Numbered from the stretch's first letter, positions 18,204-27,138 are shown. The stretch: DNA of 64,000 bases from Tahibacter harae (GCF_024437735.1 NZ_JANFQO010000028.1:1-64000), one strand, 5' to 3'. The notes: generated by a model not told the origin, from the sequence alone. Numbers and translations are program-made.

Positions 18204-19120
18204 GCACGGTACTGGTCGTCGGCGAGATCAATGTCGACCTGATCTGCTCCGGCTACAGCCAGTTTCCGCAGCCGGGCCGCGAAGTGCTGGCCGACGACGT
18301 GCTGCTGACCCTGGGCAGTTCCTCGGCCATCTGCGCCATGGGCCTGGCGCGGCTGGGCAATGCGGTGCGTTTCGTCGGCCTGGTCGGCGACGATGCCTGG
18401 GGCGAGTTCTGCCTGCGCACGATGGCCGATGCCGGCATCGACGTGTCGCGCGTGCGGCGCAGCGCAGCGTTGAAAACCGGGCTCACTGTTTCAATCACTT
18501 CGCAGCAGGACCGCGCGCTGCTGACCTATCCCGGCGCGGCCGCGGCCCTGGGCGAAGACGCGGTGGACGAGGCGGCATTCGCCGGCTGCGACCATCTGCA
18601 CGTCGCCTCGTATTTCCTGCAGCCGGCGCTGCGCCCGGGCCTGCCGCGGCTGTTCGCGCGGGCGCGCGCGGCGGGACTGAGCGTGTCGCTGGATCCCGGC
18701 TTCGATCCGCAGGAACGCTGGGACGCCGACCTGCGCGCCCTGCTGCGCGGCGCCGACCTGTTCTTTCCCAACGAAATGGAACTGGCCGCGATAACCGGCG
18801 AAGCCACCGTCGCCGCCGGCCTGCGCGCGCTGGACGACGGCCGGCTGCGCACGGTGGCGACCCTGGGCGCCCAGGGCAGCGCGACGCTGCACCACGGCGA
18901 ACTGCTGCAACTGCCGGCCTATGCCGTCGATGCAATCGACAGCACCGGCTGCGGCGACTCCTTCGACGCCGGCTTCCTGCACGCCTGGCTGCGCCGCCTG
19001 CCGCTGCGCGACTGCCTGCGCTGGGGCGCGGCCTGCGGCGCGCTGTGCACGCGCGGCCGCGGCGGCACCGCCAGCCAGGCCAGCGTGGCCGAAGCCGAAG
19101 CGCTGCTGGCACAGGACTGA
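18200..19120 (+). CDS. PfkB-family carbohydrate kinase
   Basis: A 306-residue ribokinase/PfkB sugar kinase. It has the N-terminal GEINVDLI strand, the glycine-rich GSSSAICAMGLARLGN segment, and a C-terminal IDSTGCGDSFDAGFL motif that holds the anion hole and catalytic Asp. It begins with GTG overlapping the agaS stop codon (GTGA), so the two are coupled. In this setting the natural substrate would be the free amino sugar (N-acetylgalactosamine or galactosamine), giving the 6-phosphate that AgaS uses. The sequence alone does not fix the sugar, and ribokinase or fructokinase activity is the alternative. Confidence 0.8.
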   Translation: MSTVLVVGEINVDLICSGYSQFPQPGREVLADDVLLTLGSSSAICAMGLARLGNAVRFVGLVGDDAWGEFCLRTMADAGIDVSRVRRSAALKTGLTVSITSQQDRALLTYPGAAAALGEDAVDEAAFAGCDHLHVASYFLQPALRPGLPRLFARARAAGLSVSLDPGFDPQERWDADLRALLRGADLFFPNEMELAAITGEATVAAGLRALDDGRLRTVATLGAQGSATLHHGELLQLPAYAVDAIDSTGCGDSFDAGFLHAWLRRLPLRDCLRWGAACGALCTRGRGGTASQASVAEAEALLAQD

Positions 19121-19124
19121 GCGA

Positions 19125-20078
19125 ATGATTGTCGTCGGCGGCTTCAACTCGGCCCTGGACAAGCGCATCGACATAGACACCCTGGCCGCCGGCCAGGTGC
19201 ACCGTGCCCGCGCCGTGGCCGCCGCACCCGGCGGCAAGGGCCTGCATGTGGCGCAGGCACTGGGTGTGCTGGGCAGCGAAGTGCATCTGGTCGGGCTGAT
19301 CGACGCCGCGCAGCGCGACGCATTTGAAACCGTGCTGCGCGCGCACGGCGTGGTCTTCCACGGGATCGAAGTCGCGGCGATACGCAGCTGCCTCGCGCTG
19401 CGCGAACCCGACGGCCGCGTGACCGAGGTGCTGGAGTCCGGCCCCGTGCTGCCGCCTGCAATCGTTGATGCCTTGGGCGAAACCTTTCTCGCTCTGGCCG
19501 CCGACGCGGAATTCGCCGTGCTCAGCGGCAGCCTGCCGCCGGGCTGCGCGCCCGATCTCTACGCCGGGCTGGTGCGCGCGACGCAGCAGCGCGGCGTGCG
19601 CTGCGCCGTCGATGCCAGCGGCGAGGTGCTGCGCGCCGCCGCCGCGGCACAACCTTTTCTGATCAAGCCCAATCGCGACGAAGCCGCCGCGCTGCATGGC
19701 CGCGCCATCGCCGGTATCGACGCCGCCGCCGACCTGTTGCGCGCGCTGCGCCGCGACGGCGTGGCGCTGCCGGTGGTATCGCTCGGCGCACAGGGCGCGC
19801 TGGCCGCGGACGACAGCCAGATCGTGCATGCGCAGCCGCCCTCGCTGGCGGCGCGCAATCCGGTCGGTTCCGGCGATTGCCTGCTCGCCGGCCTGGTCCA
19901 TGCACTGGCGCGCGGCGCTGCGCCTGGCGAGGCGCTGCGGCTGGGCGTGGCCTGCGGCGCGGCCAATGCCGTGTCCGACGACAGCGGCCATATCAGCGCC
20001 GCCGCCGTCGCCGATCTGCTGCCGCGCGTGCAATTGCATGCGCTGTCCTCTTCCATCCCCTGCAACGCGCGCCAGTAG
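19125..20078 (+). CDS. LacC/FruK-type tagatose-6-phosphate or 1-phosphofructokinase
   Basis: A 317-residue PfkB kinase of the LacC/FruK subgroup. That group phosphorylates tagatose-6-phosphate or fructose-1-phosphate to the 1,6-bisphosphate. Subgroup marks are the opening FNSALDKRIDID, PGGKGLHVAQAL, LSGSLPPGCAPDLY, FLIKPNRDEA and the catalytic NPVGSGDCLLAG. It starts four bases after the preceding kinase and is followed 23 bp later by the GH109-type gene, so all four rightward genes form one operon. The ketose bisphosphate product is the substrate of the divergent aldolase. The C-terminal 15 residues look non-conserved. Confidence 0.82.
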   Translation: MIVVGGFNSALDKRIDIDTLAAGQVHRARAVAAAPGGKGLHVAQALGVLGSEVHLVGLIDAAQRDAFETVLRAHGVVFHGIEVAAIRSCLALREPDGRVTEVLESGPVLPPAIVDALGETFLALAADAEFAVLSGSLPPGCAPDLYAGLVRATQQRGVRCAVDASGEVLRAAAAAQPFLIKPNRDEAAALHGRAIAGIDAAADLLRALRRDGVALPVVSLGAQGALAADDSQIVHAQPPSLAARNPVGSGDCLLAGLVHALARGAAPGEALRLGVACGAANAVSDDSGHISAAAVADLLPRVQLHALSSSIPCNARQ

Positions 20079-20101
20079 CGCTGGCGCCGGAGAGCCCCGC
20101 C

Positions 20102-21454
20102 ATGAACCGACGCGATTTCCTCCTGTCCTCCGCCGCTGGCCTGGTTGCGGCCACGCCGCTGGGCGCGCTGGCGCGGCCGCGCAAGTCCGGCGACAAGCTC
20201 AAGGTCGGTGTGCTGGGCGTAGGCATGCGCGGCCAGGTGCATCTGCACGAACTGCTGCGCCGCGACGATGTGGTGGTCGCGGCGATCTGCGACATCGACC
20301 CGTTCATGATCGACAAGGCACTCGCGCGCATCGCCAAGGCCGGCAAACCCAAGCCCAAGGTCTACAGCGGCAGCGCCGCCGCCTGGCGCGAGATGTACGC
20401 CAAGGCGGGCCTGGACGCGGTATTCATCGTCACACCCTGGGAAGGGCATGCGGAACAGGCGACAGCGGCACTGCGCGCCCGGATTGCCGTTGGCTGCGAA
20501 GTGGTCGCCGGCACCACGCTGGAAGAGCACTGGCAGGTGCTGCGCGCCCAGCGCGAAAGCGGCACGCCCTACATGCTGCTGGAAAACGTCTGCTACCGCC
20601 GCGACGTGCTGGCGGTGCTGAACATGGCGCGCCAGGGCCTGTTCGGCGAGATCGTGCACCTGGAAGGCGGCTACCAGCACGATCTGCGCGAGGTGAAATT
20701 CAATTCCGGCGTGCCGGGCAAGGCCTACGGCGGCGGCTACGAGTTCGGCGAGAAAGGCTGGTCGGAAGCGCGCTGGCGCACGAACCATTCGGTGCAGCGC
20801 AACGGCGACCTGTATCCCAGCCACGGCATAGGCCCCTGCGCCATGCAGGCCAATATCAACCGCGGCAACCGCTTCCTGCACCTGACCAGCTACGCGAGCA
20901 AGCCGCGCGGCCTGCACGACTATCTGCAGCGCAATGCGCCGGAACATCCCAACAGCAAGGTCGCGTTCAAGCTCGGCGACGTGGTGCAGACGCATATCGC
21001 CTGCGCCAACGGCGAAACCATCCTGCTCAGCCACGACACCTCGCTGCCGCGGCCGTATTCGCTGGGCTTCCGCGTACAGGGCACGCGCGGGCTGTGGATG
21101 GATCTCAACGACGGCATCTATATCGAAGGCCAGTCCAGGAAACCGCACGAATGGGACGCCGCCGCGCCCTGGCTGGAAAAATACGATCACCCGCTATGGC
21201 GGCGCTTCGCCGCCGACGCGCGCGACTCCGGCCATGGCGGCATGGATTTCTTCGTCATCAACGCCTTTATCGAAGCGCTGCGCCGCGCCGAGCCCATGCC
21301 CATCGACATCTACGACGCGGTCACCTGGAGCGCGATCACGCCGCTGTCGGAACAGTCCGTCGCCAACGGCAATCGCACCGTGGATTTCCCGGATTTCACT
21401 GACGGCGAATGGGAGAAGCGCAAGCCGATCTTTGCGTTGGACGATCGCTACTGA
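20102..21454 (+). CDS. Tat-exported GH109-like alpha-N-acetylgalactosaminidase (Gfo/Idh/MocA fold)
   Basis: A 450-residue NAD-dependent oxidoreductase-fold protein with a twin-arginine signal (MNRRDFLLSSAAGL, cleavage near ALA). A Rossmann segment KVGVLGVGMRGQVHL follows. The blocks MLLENVCYRRDVLAVLNMAR, HDLREVKF and NGDLYPSHGIGP match the pattern of GH109 glycosidases. Those cleave terminal alpha-GalNAc by an NAD-assisted oxidation/elimination mechanism and are typically Tat-exported. The signal starts at ATG 20102, 23 bases after the kinase stop. A periplasmic GalNAc-releasing enzyme beside AgaS and LacC-type genes is the strongest argument for an N-acetylgalactosamine pathway. An ordinary sugar dehydrogenase remains possible. 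Confidence 0.82.
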   Translation: MNRRDFLLSSAAGLVAATPLGALARPRKSGDKLKVGVLGVGMRGQVHLHELLRRDDVVVAAICDIDPFMIDKALARIAKAGKPKPKVYSGSAAAWREMYAKAGLDAVFIVTPWEGHAEQATAALRARIAVGCEVVAGTTLEEHWQVLRAQRESGTPYMLLENVCYRRDVLAVLNMARQGLFGEIVHLEGGYQHDLREVKFNSGVPGKAYGGGYEFGEKGWSEARWRTNHSVQRNGDLYPSHGIGPCAMQANINRGNRFLHLTSYASKPRGLHDYLQRNAPEHPNSKVAFKLGDVVQTHIACANGETILLSHDTSLPRPYSLGFRVQGTRGLWMDLNDGIYIEGQSRKPHEWDAAAPWLEKYDHPLWRRFAADARDSGHGGMDFFVINAFIEALRRAEPMPIDIYDAVTWSAITPLSEQSVANGNRTVDFPDFTDGEWEKRKPIFALDDRY

Positions 21455-21462
21455 GAGGCGGT

Positions 21463-21516
21463 TGAAGCGCAGCGCCGCTGCGGCCGTTGTGCATCGGCGC
21501 GTCGCGCTGCGCTTCA
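21463..21516. terminator. Convergent inverted repeat between the GH109-type and DeoR-type genes
   Basis: A perfect 12-bp inverted repeat (TGAAGCGCAGCG at 21463-21474, complement at 21505-21516) with a 30-base GC-rich loop fills the gap between these convergent genes and overlaps the DeoR stop codon. It has no T-run, so I read it as a probable shared, weak or Rho-assisted terminator. Confidence 0.5.
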
Positions 21517-22542
21517 GTCCACGAGGATAACCCGCGTCCCCAGCTGGGCGATGCGCTCGGCATAATCGGCCGGAATGCCGCGGTCGGTGACCAGCACGTC
21601 GATATCCTTGATGTCGCAGATGGCGTGGAAGCCGCGGCGGCGGAACTTGCTGGAATCAGTAACCACGACGATCTGCTCGGAAGCGCGGCACATCAGCCGA
21701 TTGAGCGAGGCCTCGGCCTCGAAATGCGTGGTCAGGCCCAGCTTCAGATCGAAGCCGTCCACGCCCAGTATCACTTTGTCGAAATGCAGATGGCGCAGGC
21801 TGGCCTCGGCCGTTGCGCCATAGAATGACAGCGATTTCTTGCGCAGCAGCCCGCCGGCCACCATCACCTCGACCTGCTCGGCCGTGGCCAGGCGGTTGGC
21901 GATATTCAGCCCGTTGGTCATCACCACCAGGTCCTGGTGATCGTGCAGCGCGATGGCCACCTCCTCGGTCGTCGTCCCCGAATCCACGATAATGCGCTCG
22001 CCGTTGCCGATCAGCTTCGCGGTTGCCTCGCCCAGCTTGCGCTTGAGTGCCGCATGCTCGCCGTGCTTCTCGCGCAAGGTCAGCTCCCGCGCAATGCGGT
22101 TCTTCACCAGCGCCGCGCCGCGCGAACGCACCAGCAGGCCCTTCTCGTCGAGAAAGGTGAGATCCAGCCGTATCGTCACCTCCGACACGCCGAAATGCCG
22201 CGCCAGATCGCGCACCGACGCCCTGCCGCGGGTATTCACCCATTCGACGATGGCCTGCTGGCGTTCGACGGCGCCGAGCTGGGCGGTGGCGGAGTCGGGG
22301 TCTGGCGTGATGGCGTCGATGATGGCCTGGCTCCGGATTGCGGCTCGAGGCCTGATTATGCCGCTACTGGCGTGGAGCCGGGCGGTGGAGGCAAGTCTTT
22401 GTAGTGGGCGGACGGCATCCGCGTGTTGTCGCGGGTAATGTTCGGAGTCCGGCGTCCGGCACCTGTCGCCGCAGTCGATTCCGTGATCGGCCTTAACCCG
22501 GCTGCTGCAGCTACCAATACGTGATCCAGCAGTCGGGCACAC
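21514..22542 (-). CDS. DeoR/AgaR-family transcriptional repressor (start unresolved)
   Basis: A DeoR-family regulator. The helix-turn-helix is ERQQAIVEWVNTRGRASVRD followed by LARHFGVSEVTIRLDL. The sugar-phosphate-binding DeoRC domain shows IIVDSGTTTEEVA, VMTNGLNIANRL, GGLLRKKSLSFYG and the late VTDSSKF motif. AgaR-type members repress amino-sugar genes and are induced by sugar phosphates, which fits the adjacent operon. The start is a problem: the only in-frame ATG, GTG or TTG before the HTH is a GTG at 22542. It would add about 90 unlikely residues and overlap the upstream gene by 32 bases. The real start may be non-canonical, or a small indel may be present. The C-terminal three quarters is certain. 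Confidence 0.82.
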   Translation of the reverse strand: MCPTAGSRIGSCSSRVKADHGIDCGDRCRTPDSEHYPRQHADAVRPLQRLASTARLHASSGIIRPRAAIRSQAIIDAITPDPDSATAQLGAVERQQAIVEWVNTRGRASVRDLARHFGVSEVTIRLDLTFLDEKGLLVRSRGAALVKNRIARELTLREKHGEHAALKRKLGEATAKLIGNGERIIVDSGTTTEEVAIALHDHQDLVVMTNGLNIANRLATAEQVEVMVAGGLLRKKSLSFYGATAEASLRHLHFDKVILGVDGFDLKLGLTTHFEAEASLNRLMCRASEQIVVVTDSSKFRRRGFHAICDIKDIDVLVTDRGIPADYAERIAQLGTRVILVD

Positions 22543-23998
22543 TGTCGCGGGCGACCTGCTCCACTTGCCGGCTGATATGTGTGTCCGCGCTGTAGAAAAT
22601 GGCGTAGTGTTCGCCGCTGCCGCCGCCCCAGACGTGCTCGTAGATCCAGCCGTCCGTACCTGCCAGATGGCGCATTGCGTCGGATTCGGCGCTTCTCGAT
22701 GTTTCCGTCATGCGTTGCAGCAGCATTTCCGGATCCAGCTTGCCGCTGGCCGCGGCTACCGTGACATTGTCGTCGCTGCTGAGATGGCCCCACAGCTCCA
22801 GGAATGCCTCGCGATCGCTGCCGCGGTAGATGACAAGCAGGCTGTCACGGTTGTAGTAAGGCATGCGGCAGCAGGCAACCGCGGGAATCCGCGCGCTGGC
22901 CTTGCGCCACCAATGTCCGGTACCGATATTGAGCTGTGCGAGCAGCCATGGCGCTGTGCCGTCGCAGTCGGCCGCGACGAGTGCAGCGGTGCCGTAGGGC
23001 TGGTCTTCCTGGAAACACAGGCCGTGCACCGGATACGGAGGATGACCGAGGCGGCGGAATGCGCTGACCAGGCAACGGGTGGCGACGGCTTTCAGACCGG
23101 GCTCGAATTCAGCGACAATTTCTGCTTCGTCGCTGGTCCAGACCAGGACCGTCTGTGTGCCAATGGAGGCTTGGCCCATGGCCCAGCGGAAGCGCTGCGC
23201 CAGCGCCTGCCATTCCAGCGCTGCCTGCTGGCTAAGCGGTGGAAAAGGCACCGCGTGCGCAGTTGCGTTGAGGCGCAGCTCGCCAGCGATACCGTCCCTG
23301 AACGGCCCGTGGAATCGGTGACGCTCGTGGACGAGATGGCATAGCTCGAAATAGCCGGGTACGTGCCGATGCATGCCTTGGCTGAAATACACAGCACCAC
23401 CACGCCGCTGCATCCAGCGATCCAGCAACTGCCGGCTGGCGGGGGTGTCGCGCAGCAGATAGATCGCGCGCAAGCCCTGGTTTGCGGTGATGATCGTTGC
23501 GTCGGCACGTACAGCGGCAACCGGCGGCGGGTGCGGCAGCATCAGCGGAGGCAGGGCGGAGCACCGCCGCAGATAGCCCTGCAGCAGATGCAGCAGTTCG
23601 TCTGTGTCGATCGGGCCCGCGAGCCGGTACAGAAGCGCCGGCGAAGCATGCAGGCGCTCGTCGATCTGCTGGTGCCGGGCCGCGGCATCCAGCATTTGCA
23701 ATCCTCTGGTCAGAAAGTGGTAGCAGCGAGCCAGCGCCCGGCGCTGCGTGGTTGCGCCGATCGCCAGCAAGGCTGCGTCCATGCGCGCCACATCCTCCGC
23801 CTGCAGCTGTGCCAGCCGGGCAGTGCGTTCGAGCGGGTTGCCGCATTGAACGGCCGCATCGATAACCGCCATCAGCTCGCAGAGATCGACAGCATGCCGT
23901 TGCGCAGCCGTCCACTGGCTGCGCGGCAGTCGCCGCAGCGGCGAGTCTGGCGCTTCGGTCAGCGTGGCCAGCTGCAGGTAAACCGCATCGAGCTCCAT
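22511..23998 (-). CDS. Protein of unknown function, tandem paralogue A
   Basis: A 495-residue soluble-looking protein that I do not recognise. There is no signal peptide, membrane segment or cofactor motif. Its N-terminus (LATLTEAPDSPLRRLPRSQW) and C-terminus (WIYEHVWGGGSGEHYAIFY, ending DCWITYW) match the next gene upstream, so the two arose by duplication. Other shared blocks are a TAALVAAD-/EAALVAAE-type strand followed by APWLLAQLNIGTGHWWRKA, and a CRMPYYNRDSLLVIYRGSDR segment. Codon use is visibly less GC-biased than in neighbouring housekeeping genes. It follows its paralogue by 75 bp on the same strand. Function unknown. Confidence 0.75.
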   Translation of the reverse strand: MELDAVYLQLATLTEAPDSPLRRLPRSQWTAAQRHAVDLCELMAVIDAAVQCGNPLERTARLAQLQAEDVARMDAALLAIGATTQRRALARCYHFLTRGLQMLDAAARHQQIDERLHASPALLYRLAGPIDTDELLHLLQGYLRRCSALPPLMLPHPPPVAAVRADATIITANQGLRAIYLLRDTPASRQLLDRWMQRRGGAVYFSQGMHRHVPGYFELCHLVHERHRFHGPFRDGIAGELRLNATAHAVPFPPLSQQAALEWQALAQRFRWAMGQASIGTQTVLVWTSDEAEIVAEFEPGLKAVATRCLVSAFRRLGHPPYPVHGLCFQEDQPYGTAALVAADCDGTAPWLLAQLNIGTGHWWRKASARIPAVACCRMPYYNRDSLLVIYRGSDREAFLELWGHLSSDDNVTVAAASGKLDPEMLLQRMTETSRSAESDAMRHLAGTDGWIYEHVWGGGSGEHYAIFYSADTHISRQVEQVARDSVPDCWITYW

Positions 23999-24073
23999 GT
24001 CTCACCTGGTGTCTGAATCCGGCGGTTAGGCGGCCAAGCCGCGGTTGTGCACCCCTCTGTCCGCTTCCCGGAT

Positions 24074-25573
24074 TCACCACCAGCCTGACAAATACCACCT
24101 CGACTGCGCCGCCGCGAACGCCGTGACGCGCCGGGTGATTGCCGTGTCCTGGGCATGGAACATAGCGTGATGTTCGCCCAGCCCGCCACCGTGTACATGC
24201 GAGTAGGCCCAGCCATGGCGTTCGGACAGGAAATTGGCGGTGTGGAAGGCGCTGCCGTGGCGCGCGGCATTGAAGGACTGCAGTATGCGCAGGGGATCGT
24301 CGCGGCCGCAGACGGTGGCTTCGACGATGCCGCGGTCGTAGTCCAGATCATTCCACAGCGCGAGATAGGCATCGCGATCGGTAGTGCGGTAGGCGACGCG
24401 CAGGGCGTTGCCACAGTTGTTCGGCAGTACAGCACAGGACTGCAGGCGGTGTGTCCAGCGGCGCCAGACCTGCGTTGTGCAGCTGGAAATATTCACCACC
24501 AGCCAGGGCAGCCAAGGCTCGCCTTCCGCCGCGACCAGGGCTGCTTCGCCGTAGCCGTGGGACTCGCCGAATTGCACGCCGCCGGCCAGCTGCGGCAGCG
24601 AATCCAGCTGCCGGTAGCGGCTGATCAGCGCAAGCGTGCGTGCATGGCGGCGCAGGTTGCGGTCCCAGGCATCGGCCAGCACGGCATCGCTGCCCAGCCA
24701 GGCCAGCGGTGATTCCTGCATGGTGTTGGGCCAGGAAAACACGGCCCAGGCGAAATCCTCGGCCAGTGCGGCCAGCACTGCATCCACTGGGGGACCGTAG
24801 AGATCACGCCGGCTGGGCATGCGCGCCGTGCGGCCCGGCTTGAGCTGGCCGAGCACAGCGCCTTCCGGCATGCCGTGGAACCACCTGCTGTTGCCGCGCG
24901 CCTCGCGGAGCGTCGTGGCAGGCCGACGCGAACCGCCGGTGTAGAAGGCGGCGGGATGTTCTCGCAGCCAGTCATCCAGCAAGGCTTCGGCATCATTCTG
25001 GCGAAAAACGAAAAGGTACTTGTCGCCGCTGCCCTCGCGCAGGAAGGTGCGTGTCGATGCCGGTGCTGTTGCGTGCGATTGCGCGGCTTGCTTGGCGCCG
25101 GGACGTGGCCAGTCAGGCACCTGGGCCTGATGGGCATCGAGATAGGCGACCAGCTGTGCCTGTAGCCGTTCTCCCCCGGCGCCATCGCCGAAAGCCAGGC
25201 GCGACAGCGCCCGGATATGCCGCTCGCACCGTTCCGCAACCGTGAGTACCCGCGTCTCCAGGGGCGCGCCTTCAAGGCCCTGCAACAAGGCGCGCCACAC
25301 GGTGCGCAGGCGCCGGCGTTCGCGCGGCAGTTCCAGCGCGAGCAGCGCAGCATCGAAGCGCGCGCATTGATCCTGCGACAGGCCGGCGACACGCTCGGCC
25401 ACGGGGAGGTCGTCGTCTTCGAGATAGAGCTCCTGCAGCAGGCCGATCAGCTCCAGCAGCGCGAGCACATGCTGCTCCGCCGGATTGAGCTGCTCCCGCG
25501 GCAGGCGGCGCAGGCGCGCGTCGGGCGCCTCGGTCAATCGGACCAGATTGCGGCAGATCGAATCTTGGTTCAT
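24074..25573 (-). CDS. Protein of unknown function, tandem paralogue B
   Basis: A 499-residue paralogue of the gene just downstream. It starts MNQDSICRNLVRLTEAPDAR, followed by LRRLPREQLNPAEQH, and ends HAMFHAQDTAITRRVTAFAA before a tryptophan-rich tail (RWYLSGWW). Shared features include the middle WLVVNISSCTTQVWRRWTHR block, the VAYRTTDRDAYLALWNDL block, and the GGGLGEHHAMF segment near the C-terminus. No signal, membrane helix or known catalytic signature was recognised. The ATG at 25573 follows the B12-binding radical SAM gene by 29 bp, so the three genes are probably one leftward transcript. A frame open far upstream of this ATG is only antisense to the radical SAM gene. Confidence 0.75.
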   Translation of the reverse strand: MNQDSICRNLVRLTEAPDARLRRLPREQLNPAEQHVLALLELIGLLQELYLEDDDLPVAERVAGLSQDQCARFDAALLALELPRERRRLRTVWRALLQGLEGAPLETRVLTVAERCERHIRALSRLAFGDGAGGERLQAQLVAYLDAHQAQVPDWPRPGAKQAAQSHATAPASTRTFLREGSGDKYLFVFRQNDAEALLDDWLREHPAAFYTGGSRRPATTLREARGNSRWFHGMPEGAVLGQLKPGRTARMPSRRDLYGPPVDAVLAALAEDFAWAVFSWPNTMQESPLAWLGSDAVLADAWDRNLRRHARTLALISRYRQLDSLPQLAGGVQFGESHGYGEAALVAAEGEPWLPWLVVNISSCTTQVWRRWTHRLQSCAVLPNNCGNALRVAYRTTDRDAYLALWNDLDYDRGIVEATVCGRDDPLRILQSFNAARHGSAFHTANFLSERHGWAYSHVHGGGLGEHHAMFHAQDTAITRRVTAFAAAQSRWYLSGWW

Positions 25574-25602
25574 GCACTCATTCCTTGTGCGTTGCGATGG
25601 AC

Positions 25603-27138
25603 CTAGGGCGTACGCAAATGCCTCGCCTGCCGCGCTGGCGTAGCCCCCGCGTCGCGCCGGTTGCGCGGCGCGGGCAGCGGTGCGTCGGCGGCTTCGAAGG
25701 GCAGGCGGCTGCGGCCGCCGGCGCCGTGGTAGTCGGCGGCGAGGTCGGCGCCGGTTTCGTCCGCATCCAGCCCGCGTTCGGCGGTGAGGAAGTCGTACAG
25801 CGCCTGCACCAGGCGTTCCTGTGCCAGGGCGTGGGTCTGGCCGGTGCGGGCGTAGAGCCAGTCGCTGAAGGCGAGGAAGTGGGCGAAGGGCTGCTGCGCC
25901 AGCAGGCGCGGCAAGGTGCGCGGATAGCGGCCGGAATTGGCGACCAGGTCCCAGTAGCGCGCGAAGCGGGACAGGCGCTGCATGGTGGCGAAATCGATGA
26001 CCTGGGTTGCGAGGATGTTGTACGGCGGATCGGGATTGAAGCGCAGGCCGAATTCCTGCGTATGCCGCGCGATGGGCGCGCCGCGCAGGCGTTTGAGGAT
26101 GCCGAACTGGATCTCGTGCGGCGCCAGTTCCACCAGGCGGTCGAAGCCGCGGGCGAAGGTTTCCACGTCTTCGCCGGGCAGGCCGGCGATCAGATCCACG
26201 TGCAGATGAGCGTGGCAGTGCTCGCGCAGCCAGCGCAGGTTGGCCGCGGCGCGGGCGTTGTCCTGGCGCCGCGAGATGCGCGTCTGCACCTCCGGGTCGA
26301 AGGTCTGTATGCCGATCTCGAATTGCAGCGTGCCGGCCGGGAAACGCTGGATGGCGCTTTTCAGGCGCTCGGGCAGGTGGTCGGGGATCAGCTCGAAATG
26401 CACGAACACCGGATCGTCCGGCGCGGCTTCCAGCTTGGCCAGGAAGAAATCCAGGATTGCCAGCGAGGTGTCCACCTTGAGATTGAAGGTGCGGTCGACG
26501 AACTTGAACTGGCGCGCGCCGCGGGCGTAGAGCGTTTCCAGTTCGTCCAGGAAGGGTTGCAGCGGAAACGGCCAGGCGGTCTTGTCCAGCGCCGACAGGC
26601 AGAACTCGCATTTGAACGGGCAGCCGCGCGAGGCTTCGACGTAGAGATAACGCCGGCTCACGTCCTCGTCGGTGTATTCGGCATAGGGCAGGGCCAGCGT
26701 GGGCAGCGGCGGCTGCACGCCGGCGATGATGCGCGGCTGCGGCCGCTCGCCGGCCAGCAGCGGCGGCAGCAGCGCGGCAAAGCTGACTTCGCCCCAGCCG
26801 GTGATGACGTAGTCGGCCAGCGCGGCGATGCGCTGGCCTTCGGTTTCGTAGCTGACCTCGGGGCCGCCCAGCACGATGACCAGCTCCGGCCGCAGGGTCT
26901 TGAGCTGCGCGACCAGGCGCGTGCTTTCCTCGATGTTCCAGATATACACGCCCAGGCCGAGCACCTGCGGCGATTCGGCCAGGATCTTCTCGGCGATGTC
27001 CTCGATCTTCTGGCCGATGATGAATTCGCGGATCACGCTGCGTTCGCGCAGTTCGCCGAGGTTGGCGCGCAGGCAGCGCAGGCCCAGCGAGGCATGCGCG
27101 TAGCGCGCGTTGAGGGTGGCAAGAACGATGTCGGTCAT
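25603..27138 (-). CDS. B12-binding radical SAM protein (DUF4080-like)
   Basis: A 511-residue radical SAM enzyme. An N-terminal cobalamin-binding Rossmann-like domain (about 1-150, with GLGVYIWNIE and VIVLGGPEVSYE) precedes the radical SAM barrel. The barrel carries RGCPFKCEFC, with the CxxxCxxC 4Fe-4S ligands at Cys173, Cys177 and Cys180. A C-terminal helical region (from about 370) resembles DUF4080. Members of this family are widespread and mostly uncharacterised. The ATG at 27138 starts directly at the conserved TDIVLATLNARYAH. It reads into the two unknown paralogues after 29 bp. No short peptide precursor was found nearby, so I do not call it a RiPP maturase. Confidence 0.88.
   Translation of the reverse strand: MTDIVLATLNARYAHASLGLRCLRANLGELRERSVIREFIIGQKIEDIAEKILAESPQVLGLGVYIWNIEESTRLVAQLKTLRPELVIVLGGPEVSYETEGQRIAALADYVITGWGEVSFAALLPPLLAGERPQPRIIAGVQPPLPTLALPYAEYTDEDVSRRYLYVEASRGCPFKCEFCLSALDKTAWPFPLQPFLDELETLYARGARQFKFVDRTFNLKVDTSLAILDFFLAKLEAAPDDPVFVHFELIPDHLPERLKSAIQRFPAGTLQFEIGIQTFDPEVQTRISRRQDNARAAANLRWLREHCHAHLHVDLIAGLPGEDVETFARGFDRLVELAPHEIQFGILKRLRGAPIARHTQEFGLRFNPDPPYNILATQVIDFATMQRLSRFARYWDLVANSGRYPRTLPRLLAQQPFAHFLAFSDWLYARTGQTHALAQERLVQALYDFLTAERGLDADETGADLAADYHGAGGRSRLPFEAADAPLPAPRNRRDAGATPARQARHLRTP

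Noticed and set aside
22511..27138. RiPP-type cluster (radical SAM plus two unknown proteins)
   Set aside because: No short precursor peptide, protease or exporter; the unknown proteins are 500 residues and related to each other, not to maturation enzymes.
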